Source: Vicia villosa
Lineage: Eukaryota; Streptophyta; Magnoliopsida; Fabales; Fabaceae
Length of the DNA stretch: 64,000 nucleotides
Assembly (NCBI RefSeq): GCF_029867415.1
Contig: NC_081181.1
Location: 117,863,888 to 117,927,887, forward strand
Reading direction: 5' to 3'
The position numbers and the translations under genes are program-made. The notes beneath the pieces are model-generated. The model ran no database searches, was not told the DNA's origin, and saw nothing but the letters and a program-made list of their open reading frames with translations. Of the stretch, positions 1-11,271 are shown in pieces; the stretch's first letter is position 1; every line of letters begins with the position of its first letter.

Positions 1-670
1 TGTATTTCTTTGTGTTGGGTTTGTTTGTATAGTTACTCGAATCTTATGTATATTTACCGATTATAATGTTATGTTTAACTTGCTTTACAAATCTATGTTG
101 ATGTTGTTCTGGATTTTTTGGGGATTTGGGTTGCTTTAGAGATAAACTTCTTGAATCCTTATCTAGGATGATAATCTGTTGGTTCTGAACTCTAGAGATA
201 GATTTAGAGCTAGCATTCACTGTGGGCATCTGTACTTAATGCTTTCGTGTTTGAGCAGCGCGCGAGAGATCGTTGATGCGAGAATATGGATGTTCTCGCG
301 ACTTCGCGTTAGAGATAACCTTAGTTGTGAGAGGATCTCGTTTGTGCTTCAGAGATGGACGCTTATGTGAGAGATACGTGATGACATAGATGAGTATCGT
401 AGGTTGAGTATAACGGGTTGGTAAGTGTATGTTTGTGAAGAGTGAATATATTTACATTCCTGATAAGTTATTTCTCTTCTAAGAATGTGTTTATTCTTTT
501 CGTGTCTATATCTTTGTTTACTTTTTGCTCATTGAATCCCAAGTTCGAAACCGTAGAAACTGTTGAATGGCATCTCTCCATCTCTGAGGATGATAATTCT
601 TGGATCAATATTTCTAAATCTTTTTTTGTTGCTTGCCATATACTGCATTCAACATAAGTGCAGTTCATAA
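1..670. other. no gene recognised
   Basis: I see only short open frames without recognisable motifs. The stretch next to the FAR1-like relic could be further decayed sequence of the same element, but no family motif is readable. Confidence 0.4.
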
Positions 671-1255
671 CTAAATATCTCTCACAACTTCAGAGTCATC
701 TCTTTTCCTACTCCAGTAAACATAGTTTGCATCCTCTATAAACTTAAGAAAATGTTGTATCTCACTTCTTGGACCTCTTATCTCTTTTTCTATCACACTA
801 TTGTGCTTATATACTTGCGTGATCTGAGTGACATTCTCAGGATCTCGCTCTTTCAACGAAATCAAGATGTGTCTAGGTGAAACATGTCTCTTTGTCCAAT
901 CAACAACATGCTGCTTCTCATATGTGGTAAACCTACGAACAAAGGCACGACCTTCTAATCTATCAGGTAATCCATGATAATGAACTCCACATTTCACATC
1001 AATCTTCCATCTTGACCCATCTTTTGTCGGAGTCGATGGACATCCACATCTCTTAGTCGCACTTTGAGTTTCACTTTTGTCCTTGTATTTTCCCCTTTTA
1101 TCGCAACCAAATATTACTTTGTTGCTTCTTCCTCTCTTGCCTGTTTCGGTGTCTGAACGAGTGATAATAACAATTACTTTATTTCTGATTCCAACCTCTT
1201 TAATTCATCTTATAACCTTTTCTCGTGTAGCGAATCTTTGAGCAGTTGTGAATTC
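671..1255 (-). pseudogene. FAR1/FHY3-like (MULE-derived) protein, N-terminal relic
   Basis: Read on the minus strand this is the N-terminal half of a FAR1-related protein, a plant family descended from MULE transposases. Visible in order are a TRSDTETGKRGRSNKV-like segment, a Cys-rich FGCDKRGKYKD and CGCP stretch of the FAR1 DNA-binding domain, then VKCGVHYHGLPDRLEG with the zinc-ligand histidines, then a helical segment with SPRHILISLKERD. One in-frame TGA replaces an expected Trp codon near 1203-1205 (VIR-stop-IKEVG), and the frame ends at 671 before the transposase core. It has no start codon and is truncated at both ends. It is a dead transposon-type copy rather than a host FAR1 gene. Confidence 0.7.
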
Positions 1256-2639
1256 ATTAGTAGTATCTACAAATTTATAGTTTTTTTGACAAATTTGGAG
1301 CGGAATATTCATATATGAAAAGAAATTAAAAAGCATTCTGGAAGAGTTGAAAGAAGTGTTCTGGTTACCAAAATTGCAAACAGGATGACTTTAGGTAAGT
1401 GTTCCAGTTTGTTAATTTGCATACCAGATGACTTGAACGTATTTTTCTAAACCGCAAGTCTTTTCGTAAGTGTTTCGGTTTGTTAATTTGCATACCGAAT
1501 ATTTTTTCAAGGTGTTCTAGATTGCATGCGTAGGGGTGCATATCTTTCTGATTTTTTTGGTCAATAATAAAAAGTGAAATGATATTTTTAAAATAATTAT
1601 AAAATACTTTAATCGTAGGGGTACGGAGCAAAATTTTCTTATATAAAATATGAAAAAACACTAACAAGCTACTTTGATTACTGTGAAAAATCATGCAAAA
1701 ACTATAGATAATTATGCTCTATTTTACTTTAATTAATTGTTGGTGAATATAAGATTAATTACACTTATGTAACTTTCTTAGCCAATATGAAATTAATTTT
1801 CTTATGATTGTGATAAATAAATGTGATAAATTTGTAAGCAATGGTAAATGTTGTGAAGCACGGTACACCATTTTAAGTAAAGTATCGGTACCGGGTACCG
1901 GTATGCGTACGGTACTCACCCGGTACGCAGCGAAGCCGTATCAATTTTTTTTTTAATTTTTAAGTTGGTATACCAGCCAGTACATATTTGGTATCACGTA
2001 CCCAATTTTTTTAATTTTTTCGGATGGTATAATTTGAAATTTTTTTTATTGGGTAAAAAAAAAAATTGGATATTTATTCTATCTATAAATAAAAAAAGTG
2101 AAAGGAAAACTAATCAATTACATTGAAATTCTTTCACACCCAAGTTGTTCATCTTTTGCTTAGAGAAATTGAAACAAATATGAATTTATTTACTCATTGA
2201 AAAGAAATAAACTCCATCTAATGTAGGCTGAGGATTTAGTTTTTGTTCATACGAATCTCCGTTTTTTTTCGGAGAAAGAGTAAATTTTATAATGAAGGAT
2301 TAACAAAAATGTGGGATATTGGTGGAGATAAATGAGATCTTTTAATTGTGATTCATTTATGTTATTGTATAGATATTAATTTTTTTAAGCAAATTATTTT
2401 TTAATTTTTTAATTTTATTATTCTTTAGTTATTTTTAATTTTTTAATTTTTCAAGTTGCAAGTTTAGTATTACAGTTTGGTTAACTCAAGGATTCAGGAT
2501 TGCAGGATGAGCATAAAATATGGTTATATGCCTTCAAATATGATTTAAATCATGCTTTCAAATTTATGTTCTGGTGTCCTGCACATATATATTTAAATCA
2601 TGTCTGTTTCCTCCGGTTTATAATAAAACAGAATTGACT
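1256..2639. other. AT-rich intergenic; imperfect 70-bp direct repeat and GGTAC cluster
   Basis: There is no gene. A 35-bp motif containing TTTGTTAATTTGCATACC occurs twice, about 70 bp apart (1395-1429 and 1465-1500). Around 1870-1930 the word GGTAC/GTACC is repeated in nested palindromes within GC-rich sequence, and a weaker version (ggtataccagccagtac) follows at about 1965. The remainder is poly-A/T rich. The last few hundred bases may hold the promoter of the receptor kinase gene; a weak TATA-like run lies near 2586. Confidence 0.4.
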
Positions 2640-5600
2640 TGACTTTTGATGGCATTTTGTATTTTTAATTTCCTGGTGTAATGTTAATAAAAAAATTTCC
2701 ATTTCCCACCACATGTATCTAATCTAGAAACTTTGGTACACTGCATTATCACTTCACTTTTTCTCCCATATGCCCTGCTACTTTTATGTTCAAACACCCT
2801 CTTGCTCTTGAACCAAATGAAGCCTTACATTTTCTTGTTACCTATGTCTTGGTTTTTATGCCTTCATCTCTTTACCTTAACCTTAATGTATTTAGACTCA
2901 AACAAAACTGTGACAATGGCACTAGGAAACCAAACCGATCATTTGGCATTACTCCAATTCAAGCACTTGATATCTAGTGATCCATATGGTATCTTAGATT
3001 CTTGGAACAGTTCAACCCACTTTTGCAAATGGAATGGAATCATGTGTAGTCCCAAGCATCAAAGAGTAACAACATTGATGTTGCAAGGATACAATTTGCA
3101 TGGTTCCATATCTCCATATATTGGCAATCTCTCTCATATGAGATTCCTCAACCTTGGAAACAACAGCTTCAACGGAAACATTCCACAAGAATTTGGTCGT
3201 TTGTCACGATTAAGGTTTCTCCTTCTACTCAACAACTCGTTGACTGGAGAATTTCCTATGAACTTGACAAAGTGCTCCGAGCTCAAAGGAATACAGTTAG
3301 CAGGAAACCATCTTATTGGAAAAATACCTAGTCAAATTGGTTCTCTTCAAAAGCTTCAAACTATTCTTATTGGGAGAAACAATTTTTCTGGAAAAATCCC
3401 ACCTTCTGTAAGGAATCTGTCATCCCTTATTATTTTTGGGACTGGCTATAATAACTTGAAGGGAAATCTTCCACAAGAATTGTGCTACCTAAAACAGTTG
3501 AAGAGATTATCATTCTATGCCAACAAATTGTCTGGTACACTTCCTTCCTGTCTTTATAATATGTCATCTCTTACTTTTATCTCAGCTGGAGACAATAACT
3601 TTACTGGCTCTCTTCCATCCAATATGTTCCACACTCTCCCCAATCTCCAAAATTTTGGCATTGGACGGAATCAAATCTCAGGTTTGATCCCTATTTCCAT
3701 TTCAAATGCTTCCACTTTGATATTATTTGATATAAGTACAAATCATTTTGTCGGACAAGTTCCAAATCTAGGGAAGATACAAAGTCTTTGGTGGCTGAAT
3801 TTGGCTTACAACAATATTGGCGATAATTCAACAAATGATTTTGAATTTTTAAATTCAATGACAAACTCTAGTAATTTGGAAATACTCTCTCTATCCGATA
3901 ATAATTTTGGAGGTAGTTTTGAAAATTATATAGGAAATTTATCCGTTGTACTTAGTGAATTTTATATTGGAGGTAATCAAATATATGGACAAATTCCTCT
4001 AGAATTAGGAAATCTAATTAGCTTGAGTCTCTTATCCATGGAATATAACTTTTTGGAAGGAAAGATTCCAATTACTTTTGGGAAGTTTCAAAAGATACAA
4101 TTTCTAGGTTTGGGTGGAAACAGATTATCAGGGGATATACCAGCATCCATAGGCAATCTCAGTCAATTGTATCATTTGGAACTTCAAGAAAATATGTTAG
4201 AAGGATATATTCCTCCAAATATTGGAAATTGTAAAATGTTGCAATACTTGCGCCTTTCACAAAACAACCTGACCGGAGTCATACCACCAGAGGTTTTTAG
4301 TATTCTGTCTTTGACAAATTTATTGGATTTGTCACTAAACTCACTGAGTGGTAGCTTACCGAAAGAAGTGGGCCTGCTAAAAAATATCAATAATCTAGAC
4401 GTCTCTGAAAATCATTTGTCTGGTGACATTCCTGAAACTATTGGTGAATGTTCAAGCTTAGAATATCTCCAATTGCAAGGAAACTCCTTCAATGGAACAC
4501 TACCGTCTTCTTTGGCTTCTCTCAAAGGTCTTCGATATTTAGACCTTTCAAGTAATCAATTGTATGGAGCAATTCCTGAAGTTATGCAGAATATCTCCGG
4601 CTTGGAATACTTGAATGTTTCTTTTAACATGCTGGAAGGTCAGGTGCCAACAGACGGTGTCTTTGGAAATGCAACCCAAATAGCATTGATTGGAAACAGT
4701 AAAGTTTGTGGAGGTATTTCCAAACTGCATCTACCACCATGCCCTATCAAGAGTGAGAAGCACACAAAACACCATAAACTCAGATTAGTAGCAGTGATAG
4801 TTAGTGTGGTTTCTTTTCTTATACTGTCATTTATTATAACTATCTACTTCATGAAGAAAAGAAACAAAAAACAACCATCTGATTCACCAACAACTGACCA
4901 CCTAGCTAAGGTTTCGTACCAAGAATTATATCAAGGAACTGATGGATTCTCGACTAGAAACTTCGTCGGATCAGGAAGTTTTGGTTCTGTGTACAAAGGA
5001 AATCTTGTGTCTGAAGATAATGTTGTTGCCATAAAGGTCTTGAACCTCCAAAAGAAAGGAGCACACAAAAGTTTCATTGTTGAATGTAATGTACTCAAAA
5101 ACATTAGACACCGGAATTTAGTTAAGATTTTAACATGTTGTTCTGGTACGGATTACAAGAATCAAGAATTTAAAGCTCTAGTTTTTGAGTACATGAAAAA
5201 AGGAAGCTTAGAACAGTGGTTGCATCCCGAGATTTTAAATGCCGAGCATCCAATAACATTGGACCTTGGTCATAGATTAAACATCATTATCGATGTTGCT
5301 TCTGCGTTACATTATCTTCATCAGGAATGCGAACAATTGGTCATTCATTGTGATCTAAAGCCAAGCAATGTCCTTCTTGATGAAGACATGGTTGCTCATG
5401 TGGGTGATTTTGGCATATCAAGACTTGTCTCAGCCATTGGTGGTACATCTCAGTCAAATACTAGCACAATTGGAATCAAAGGAACCATTGGTTATGCTCC
5501 TCCAGGTATCTTTTAAATTCTCCTATGTTTGGTGTAGACTAAATATTTTACTAGTGAGATGGTATTAACATATTTTTCTACATGTTATAGAGTATGGAAT

Positions 5601-6490
5601 GGGTTCTGAAGTGTCTACATGTGGTGACATGTATAGCTTTGGAATTCTTATGTTAGAAATGCTTACGGGCAGAAGACCCACTGATGAAGTTCTGGAAAAT
5701 GGTCAAAATCTGCATGAATTTGTCGCAATTTCATTTCCTGATAATCTTATAAAGATTTTGGATATAAGTCTTGTATCAAGAGATGCAGAAGTTGAAACAC
5801 CAGATCGACACCATGACAATCTCCTTCAAACTTTAGATGGGTGCTTATTTTCACTCTTTAGGATTGGACTTATTTGCTCAATGGAATCACCAAAAGAAAG
5901 AATGAGTATTGTGGAAGTCACTAGAGAGCTTAGCATAATCAAAAAAGCTTTTCTCACTGGTGAGATAATTGAGATTTTTTATGATTAAGTTGAATCATAA
6001 ATAACTCATTAATTGTTTATGGAGTTATAAATTGTTTTTATCATCTTCCAGGTAACAATGAGTTTCTTTTTTATTTGAATTTCAGGTGTTAGACACTCAT
6101 AATACAATATTAAAGCTAAACTGAATTTCTAAGGTCATTTGGGAAAAGAGAAGTGTATTCAGCTTGATGCAGTGTTGTTAAGAAATTGAAGTGTCTCGCT
6201 GTTAACACGTGTGACAGTGTTTAGTTTACTAATGAGTTATTTAGTGAATTTGGTGAGCAATTTATTGTTATGTGTGATTGTGTTCAAAGTACATTTTTCC
6301 TGCTACCTATGCATTCTATACTAGTTGATATCAATAAGTAATGTTGTATTGATTTTTAATTCGATAAAGTGAGAACTGAAACTTCTATTATATTTATCTT
6401 CCTTCTTTTGTCATGTACTTCCACTTTCTTTAGAATTGCCAGTGCTGTAGTTGAAATGAGGTGCAGAATTGCTCAATGTTTAAGCCAGTA
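2640..6490 (+). repeat. duplication unit 1 (receptor-kinase segment)
   Basis: The coding region, intron, 3' flank to about 6490 and two short 5' modules match 19517-23240 closely. This is a duplicated segment in direct orientation, now about 17 kb apart because a MULE and a CACTA element lie between the copies. Confidence 0.85.
2817..5988 (+). CDS. LRR receptor-like kinase, class XII (EFR/Xa21-like), non-RD
   Basis: Probable cell-surface immune receptor of 1028 residues. Exon 1 is 2817-5505 and exon 2 is 5591-5988; the 85-bp GT-AG intron (5506-5590) splits the APE motif, giving APPEYG when spliced. I chose the ATG at 2817, since the upstream open frame has only a non-ATG start. In order there is a signal peptide (about 1-30), an LRRNT region with ALLQFKHLI and WN motifs, about twenty 24-residue LxxLxLxxN repeats, a paired-Cys cap (CGG and PPC), one membrane helix (about 656-680), then the kinase with GSGSFGSVYKG (718 on), catalytic Lys in VAIK (about 740), HCDLKPSN (about 844) and DFG (about 864). 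HCD instead of HRD marks a non-RD kinase, the type linked to pattern recognition. The length fits the EFR/Xa21/FLS2 group. The ligand is unknown. No break is seen, so the gene is likely functional. Confidence 0.92.
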
Positions 6491-6769
6491 TAAGATTAAT
6501 GGTGTAGTTAGTTACTGTAATAATTCAAAAGAATATAATTTTCTAGTATAAAGCTATACATGAGTCTATGAAAGTTTCAATTAATTTAAGATCACAAAAG
6601 AATAAGTTATTTTATTTGTTTGTTTGAAGTGTTGTGCAAAATGTATGAGTAATGTTTTGTTGAGGTTAATCATTTATATTTTGTTTGTTTGGATCATAAG
6701 ATTTTTACGTGTTTATAGTACAATTGAGAGTACTGATTATTTCCTTAGTATCTTAAACTTTGTTTGGTC
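5989..6769. other. 3' flank of receptor kinase; no gene
   Basis: To about 6490 this matches the flank of the second kinase copy (22784-23240). Beyond that it is AT-rich sequence with only short open frames. Confidence 0.5.
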
Positions 6770-7480
6770 GGATAAGCCAAAATTGTCCACCGGTGTCACA
6801 TACTGTACCCTTAAATTACTCCATCTGTGACACAAATGAAGATTTGTGTTTAGTGTTAATAACAAGTGTGAGCCTCAGGCTAAATCTAACATTTGGAAAA
6901 GTATCTTGATGTCGAAGAGAGAATTTGGAGTTGTCAACAAGGGACTTATCAGAAAAAAAGGGGTCAGTCTGGAGTTTCATAAAGATATGCATGCCAAGAG
7001 ATATTTTGTTGTTCAATAAGTTCCTAAGGGATGTGGATTTTGTTAACCTCCCAATGTTGGGAAGAGACTTTACATGAATGCATCGAAATGATACCATGAG
7101 TAGACTAAAGAGAATCACGGTGTGTAAAGAATGGTTGGACGTTTAATCAGAAGGTATGGTTCTTATCAAAAGAGGTGTTTGATTACTGTGCCTTAATCCT
7201 TAAGTATAACTCAAAGGATTGGAGATCAAAACTATTTTGATTCGATAACAAGTAGTTTGATAATATTTCATTCTCTTGAATGATTAAAGAGGCTAGAGAA
7301 GTGTAATCCTTATCAAACTAGATGAGGTTTTTTGAATAAAATGTTTAATGACTAAAAGATAATGTCAATGGAACAAGGAGGCAAACGAGAAGCATGAGCT
7401 AAATTAAATAGGAGGAAGGTGTTTGAAGAGGAGGAAAGTGGAAGGTTTATTGGAAAATGATATTCAAGATAGAAGGAAGG
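6770..7480 (+). pseudogene. decayed L1-type LINE, endonuclease region
   Basis: Three-frame reading shows a worn apurinic-endonuclease domain of a plant LINE ORF2. Around 7024-7140 the frame gives DVDFVNLPMLGRDFT, a stop, then SRLKRITVCKEWLDV, matching the usual DLPTxGxxFTW and SRLDRFLxSEEW signature. After a frameshift, at about 7170-7240, FDYCALILKYNSKDW corresponds to the SDHxPI(I/L)L block. Many stops and shifts make it an old insertion. It is much more decayed than the LINE at 23.8-30 kb. Confidence 0.55.
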
Positions 7481-8599
7481 TGTAACCAATAATCTAAGGT
7501 TCATATGGAAATCAAAGTATGTAATACTATTAGTACAAATACTATTAATACAAAGCTCCCCTATGAATTTAAAAGCTATTTCTAGTCATTTAACCACACT
7601 ATAGTTTCACGTATAACAAGTTAATCCATGATGAAACAAACATTTTCGTTCTCATTCCTCTCAAATCAAAATACTATTATTGAATTCTAGGTGATGATGA
7701 AATATAATTTCAAAGATACCTGTTTTGGACCACCCATGAAGCCAAAAGAAGTGAAAGCCCATTAGCAACCTGAAGCTGCGTTTGGCGCAGAATAGCATAG
7801 AATAGGTGGCCCTATTCTCGAAGGAGCGGGTAATCCCTCACAGGCAGGCGTGCTCTCCTTACCACACCTAGATCGTCTAATGATAAAATGCATGTTATGC
7901 CTCACTACACGGGTTCAATTGCCAACTAATTTTTCCTATTTAAAGAGAAAAATGCGTTAATTCGCCGGTATTTAAATCCTTTTCCATTCTGATTCTACTT
8001 TTTTTCTTTCTTATTAACTGACTTGAGCGCTGAAGTGTTAACCTTGCAGATCTCATCTATCCATCGGAGGCCACTGAACCACTACATCAAACTATGAATC
8101 TAATATTTCCGATCAACTCCAATTCTAGCACAAAACATTGACACCGTCTTTGGAAATCGACTTATGATTCATGCGATTCTCCACTATTAAATTTCTCTTG
8201 ATTCAATTGAATCTCCTTCGATCTAAATCCATATCTTCATTAATCGAAGCACCGGTCTCCGTTTCCTAATCGCATCTATTCAATTCAGATCCAATTCTCC
8301 TATTTCAAATACTACATCAGATTCGTAAATAATGGAGGCTTCCAAATTTACCTGCTCTGTCGTCCAACGACTAGCCGCTGACACCGATGAAGCGACTAGG
8401 AATCCTCTACCTGCTCCCCGAGGTACTAAAGATGAAGTCTTAACAACTATTCCATTCGTCCCCCGCTACAAGATCCTGTCTACCATCATTTATATGTATA
8501 GGAGCATTTCAACCTCCACTGTTCCTTGGATCTGCACTACAGTTCCACCTAGCCGAACCTTCATTCAAACCTCCTCTACCGCCTAGATTTTATGGACGT
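7481..8599. other. no supported gene
   Basis: A short open frame (8332-8586, + strand, 84 residues, begins MEASKFTCSVVQRL) follows a pyrimidine-rich, 5'-UTR-like stretch. I recognise no domain and see no splice structure, so I do not call it a gene. A GC-richer block at 7770-7920 looks like transposon sequence but cannot be assigned. Confidence 0.35.
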
Positions 8600-9060
8600 G
8601 AAATGCTTCTTGGTTTGCAATGAGTCAACAACATGCTGAACAATATCTACCAAATGGTGCAGTAACAAAACTCCCGAGCCTTTTACAACCACACCCTATA
8701 AGTTGGGCCCATGTGAGGTGTTTCAATATTGGTGTGAATATAAGAGCAACGTTCCCATGTTGACGGTATTCTTCCATTTGTTTTAGACTTTGAGAAATTT
8801 TGCCAATTTTAACCACCTCAAAAGCTGGTCTCCTTGAAGCAAGTTCGCAAAATGTTTGAAGTATATATGGATAACTTTAAAGGATTCAAGGAAAAATACT
8901 ATTGTTTCCCCTTCAATCACATTGTTCATGAAAGTCTATGAAAGATTCTAGCAGGGACTTTTGATGGCATAGAAAGGTAAAGAGTTAACTCTGAACACCC
9001 AATTTTTAAGTCTTTCACGACCCTGTTAAGCTTGGAGAAAGAAGTAGATTTTTGGTAATG
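8600..9060 (+). pseudogene. possible relic of a gypsy-type gag-like / plant transposon domain
   Basis: A decayed reading contains SLKQVRKMFEVYMDNFKG followed by FKEKYYCFPFN (about 8830-8925). This resembles the conserved VSLxQxxKxFExxxxSxKGFKxxxF segment of the gag-like domain found in many plant 'gypsy type transposon' proteins. Upstream, HPISWAHVRCF at about 8690-8720 may be the preceding helix. Stops interrupt all frames. The MULE at 9113 is inserted into or beside this relic. Confidence 0.35.
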
Positions 9061-9103
9061 AGTGACCCCACTATAAACTTTCTTGTTTTATTTTCTACCA
9101 AGT

Positions 9104-9112
9104 TGTTTTTGT
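9104..9112. repeat. MULE target-site duplication, left
   Basis: The 9-bp word TGTTTTTGT directly abuts the left inverted repeat. It is identical to 12122-12130. Confidence 0.85.
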
Positions 9113-9180
9113 GATTTTTTTTTTTTTGAATAACCATATTTTTAAAAAAAAATTCAAAAATAACAAGTATTTCAAATAAA

Positions 9181-11001
9181 TTACACAAATGTCCATTTTT
9201 TTTTAAATAACACGTTGTCGCCAGGGGGTGGCGACAACATTAAATCATTATGCCAAACTGTTTCCCCCTTGTACACAGGCCAATATGCCTCCATCGCTAC
9301 CACCGGAAAGTAATTGTCGTATACGTTGAGCAACGTTGATACCTTGTAAATTTCTGATACCAATGATAATGCATCAAAGTGAGTATGTGAACATGCTGCA
9401 ATGACATGGGAGCAAGGCATGCGATAGGCTTGAAATTGGCCACAGTTGCACCAACGATCTGGGATTGAGACGCGATACTCTTGTCGTGGTAGCCCCTGGT
9501 TGTGGTCAATTGTTTCTTTGACATTGAAGGTGTGGCCATGGCGGTCGAACTATGTCACTCGATGAGTGTTCCCCTTGGCAGATTCTTGTTGTATATATTT
9601 CATGCAGACATCGATGTATACCTGTTGTGTTTATAACACTGAATTCCACCGCTTACCTCTTGTGGCGAACAAAGTTGCCATCCGAAAATACGTTGCACTA
9701 ACCAAAGCAGTTACAGGTAGGTTTCGTATGCCTTTGAAAATCTCGTTCATTGATTCCACAAGATTTGTAGTCATGTGGCCCCATCTAGCCCCATCGTCGT
9801 ATGACCTAGTCTATCTCGCTCTGTCAATGCTGTCAATCCACCTCCCTGCATCTGGATTTGACAACGCTATTTCTCTGCGGAAGTATTGAAATCCAGGTTG
9901 GTTTAAGGCATACCCCGCGTTCACCAAGCCGTTCTTCAAAAATTTATCTTTGATCTCTCTCATAAAATTTTGTGCGATATGCCTAATACAGTAGACTTTT
10001 TCAATTGCTTTCTGCTTCGCTAACCAAGTCTTTCTGTACGAAGGTCTGTATTTGAACACAGAAACGCAATGGGAAATAATCGTCTTCACCTTCAGTGATG
10101 GGTCAGCTTCGACGAGAGGAATGATGGTATAACATATCATGTCATGACTTAGTTTCCGATGATCTTGCGCCATATTTGTGTTGACGCAAGTGTGGCCTTC
10201 AAAAATCGAACGTATCACCCACGCATTAAATTTCTTCCTAAATGATGCCTTCAGCATGTATCCACACTCCGGGTTTCTGCAAAAAATAGTGACTCTCGCT
10301 GGATTTGAGCGATCAGCTTTGAAATCAACACATTTTGCTAAGTGCCAGTTTTTTATAGCTAGCATACAATCATCCTTCGAACGAAACGTGTCACCCTCTT
10401 TTAACTCCTCGTCTGACCTCATATATGGATTGTAGAACATATCAGACGATGGCTCATCCTCTCCCAAATTAAGTGTTGTGAAGTGCGCTGGAGGTGAATA
10501 TGCATGCGTATCAGGTACTAGAACTTGTTCTTCATCTTCGGAATCACGGTTCACCAACTCATCAACGACATCTTCTATTTCAGTTTCTTCATCGATGACA
10601 TCTTTGGGGTGTTGTTCGTCATCAACAACAGGATCAATAACCTGTGACTGGATATTTTGCGACGGAACAATTTGTTCAACCACAATGTACAACTCAAGAT
10701 AATCATAACCTTAATACTCATGGGTAAGGAACATGTTTTGAACCTCTATGTCAGTTTGTATCTGTGATTGATAAAACTTGACCGAGTTGTTAGGTTCGAC
10801 TAAGAGTTGTTGGTAAAATATTTGAGAGACTGGTTCTCTAATTTTGGATTCAATTTTCTTTTTTAGATACGAGAAATCCGCTTTTCTATTTAGAGCAAAA
10901 CGTGTTGAGTTAGTGTTTCTAAATAGAAAACCATTTGTGTCGTAGTGGTAAGTATCACCATTCATGTGAACACGAACTTTGTATTGTGAGGTGGATGCCA
11001 T
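9181..11001 (-). pseudogene. MuDR-type transposase, catalytic core deleted
   Basis: One continuous minus-strand frame of about 606 codons starts with ATG at 11001 (MASTSQYKVRVHMNG) and ends LFKKKWTFV at 9181. It keeps the N-terminal region, the MuDR DNA-binding domain (EGDTFRSKDDCMLAIKNW, then Cys pairs in FCRNPECGYML and GHTCVN), and at the C-terminus the SWIM zinc finger WCNCGQFQAYRMPCSHVIAAC. The DDE core that should lie between KTWLAKQKAIEKVY and CIRHIAQNFMREIKDKF is missing; the join is at about 9991-9996. Four in-frame stops interrupt it (10711-10713, 9811-9813, 9631-9633, 9550-9552), but I see no frameshift. Family transposases are longer by about the size of the missing core. It cannot be active. 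Confidence 0.88.
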
Positions 11002-11271
11002 AATTTTGATAGGTATTTGTGATAGCTATTTGTGAAAAATATTTGTGAGAAATGTTTGTGAAGTGTATTTGTGAATGAAGAAGTAGATTTGTGTTGTAAA
11101 AATTTGTGAAGTGGTTCATATATTTGTAATACATGCAAGAATATATGCAATAATACATGCAAGAACCAAACATGACAAGACTAATGCATGCCAATATGGA
11201 ATCCCGTGCTCACCTCTTACACAAGCATGCATGCAGACTAGGGAATCTCTTACACACCTATGCATGGAGGA

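Noticed and set aside
2733..2816. Extended N-terminus of the receptor kinase from 2733
   Set aside because: It starts with TTG, not ATG. The ATG at 2817 gives a normal signal peptide.
8332..8586. 84-residue open frame MEASKFTC...
   Set aside because: No recognisable domain, no splice context, and it lies in transposon-rich sequence. Left as unassigned.
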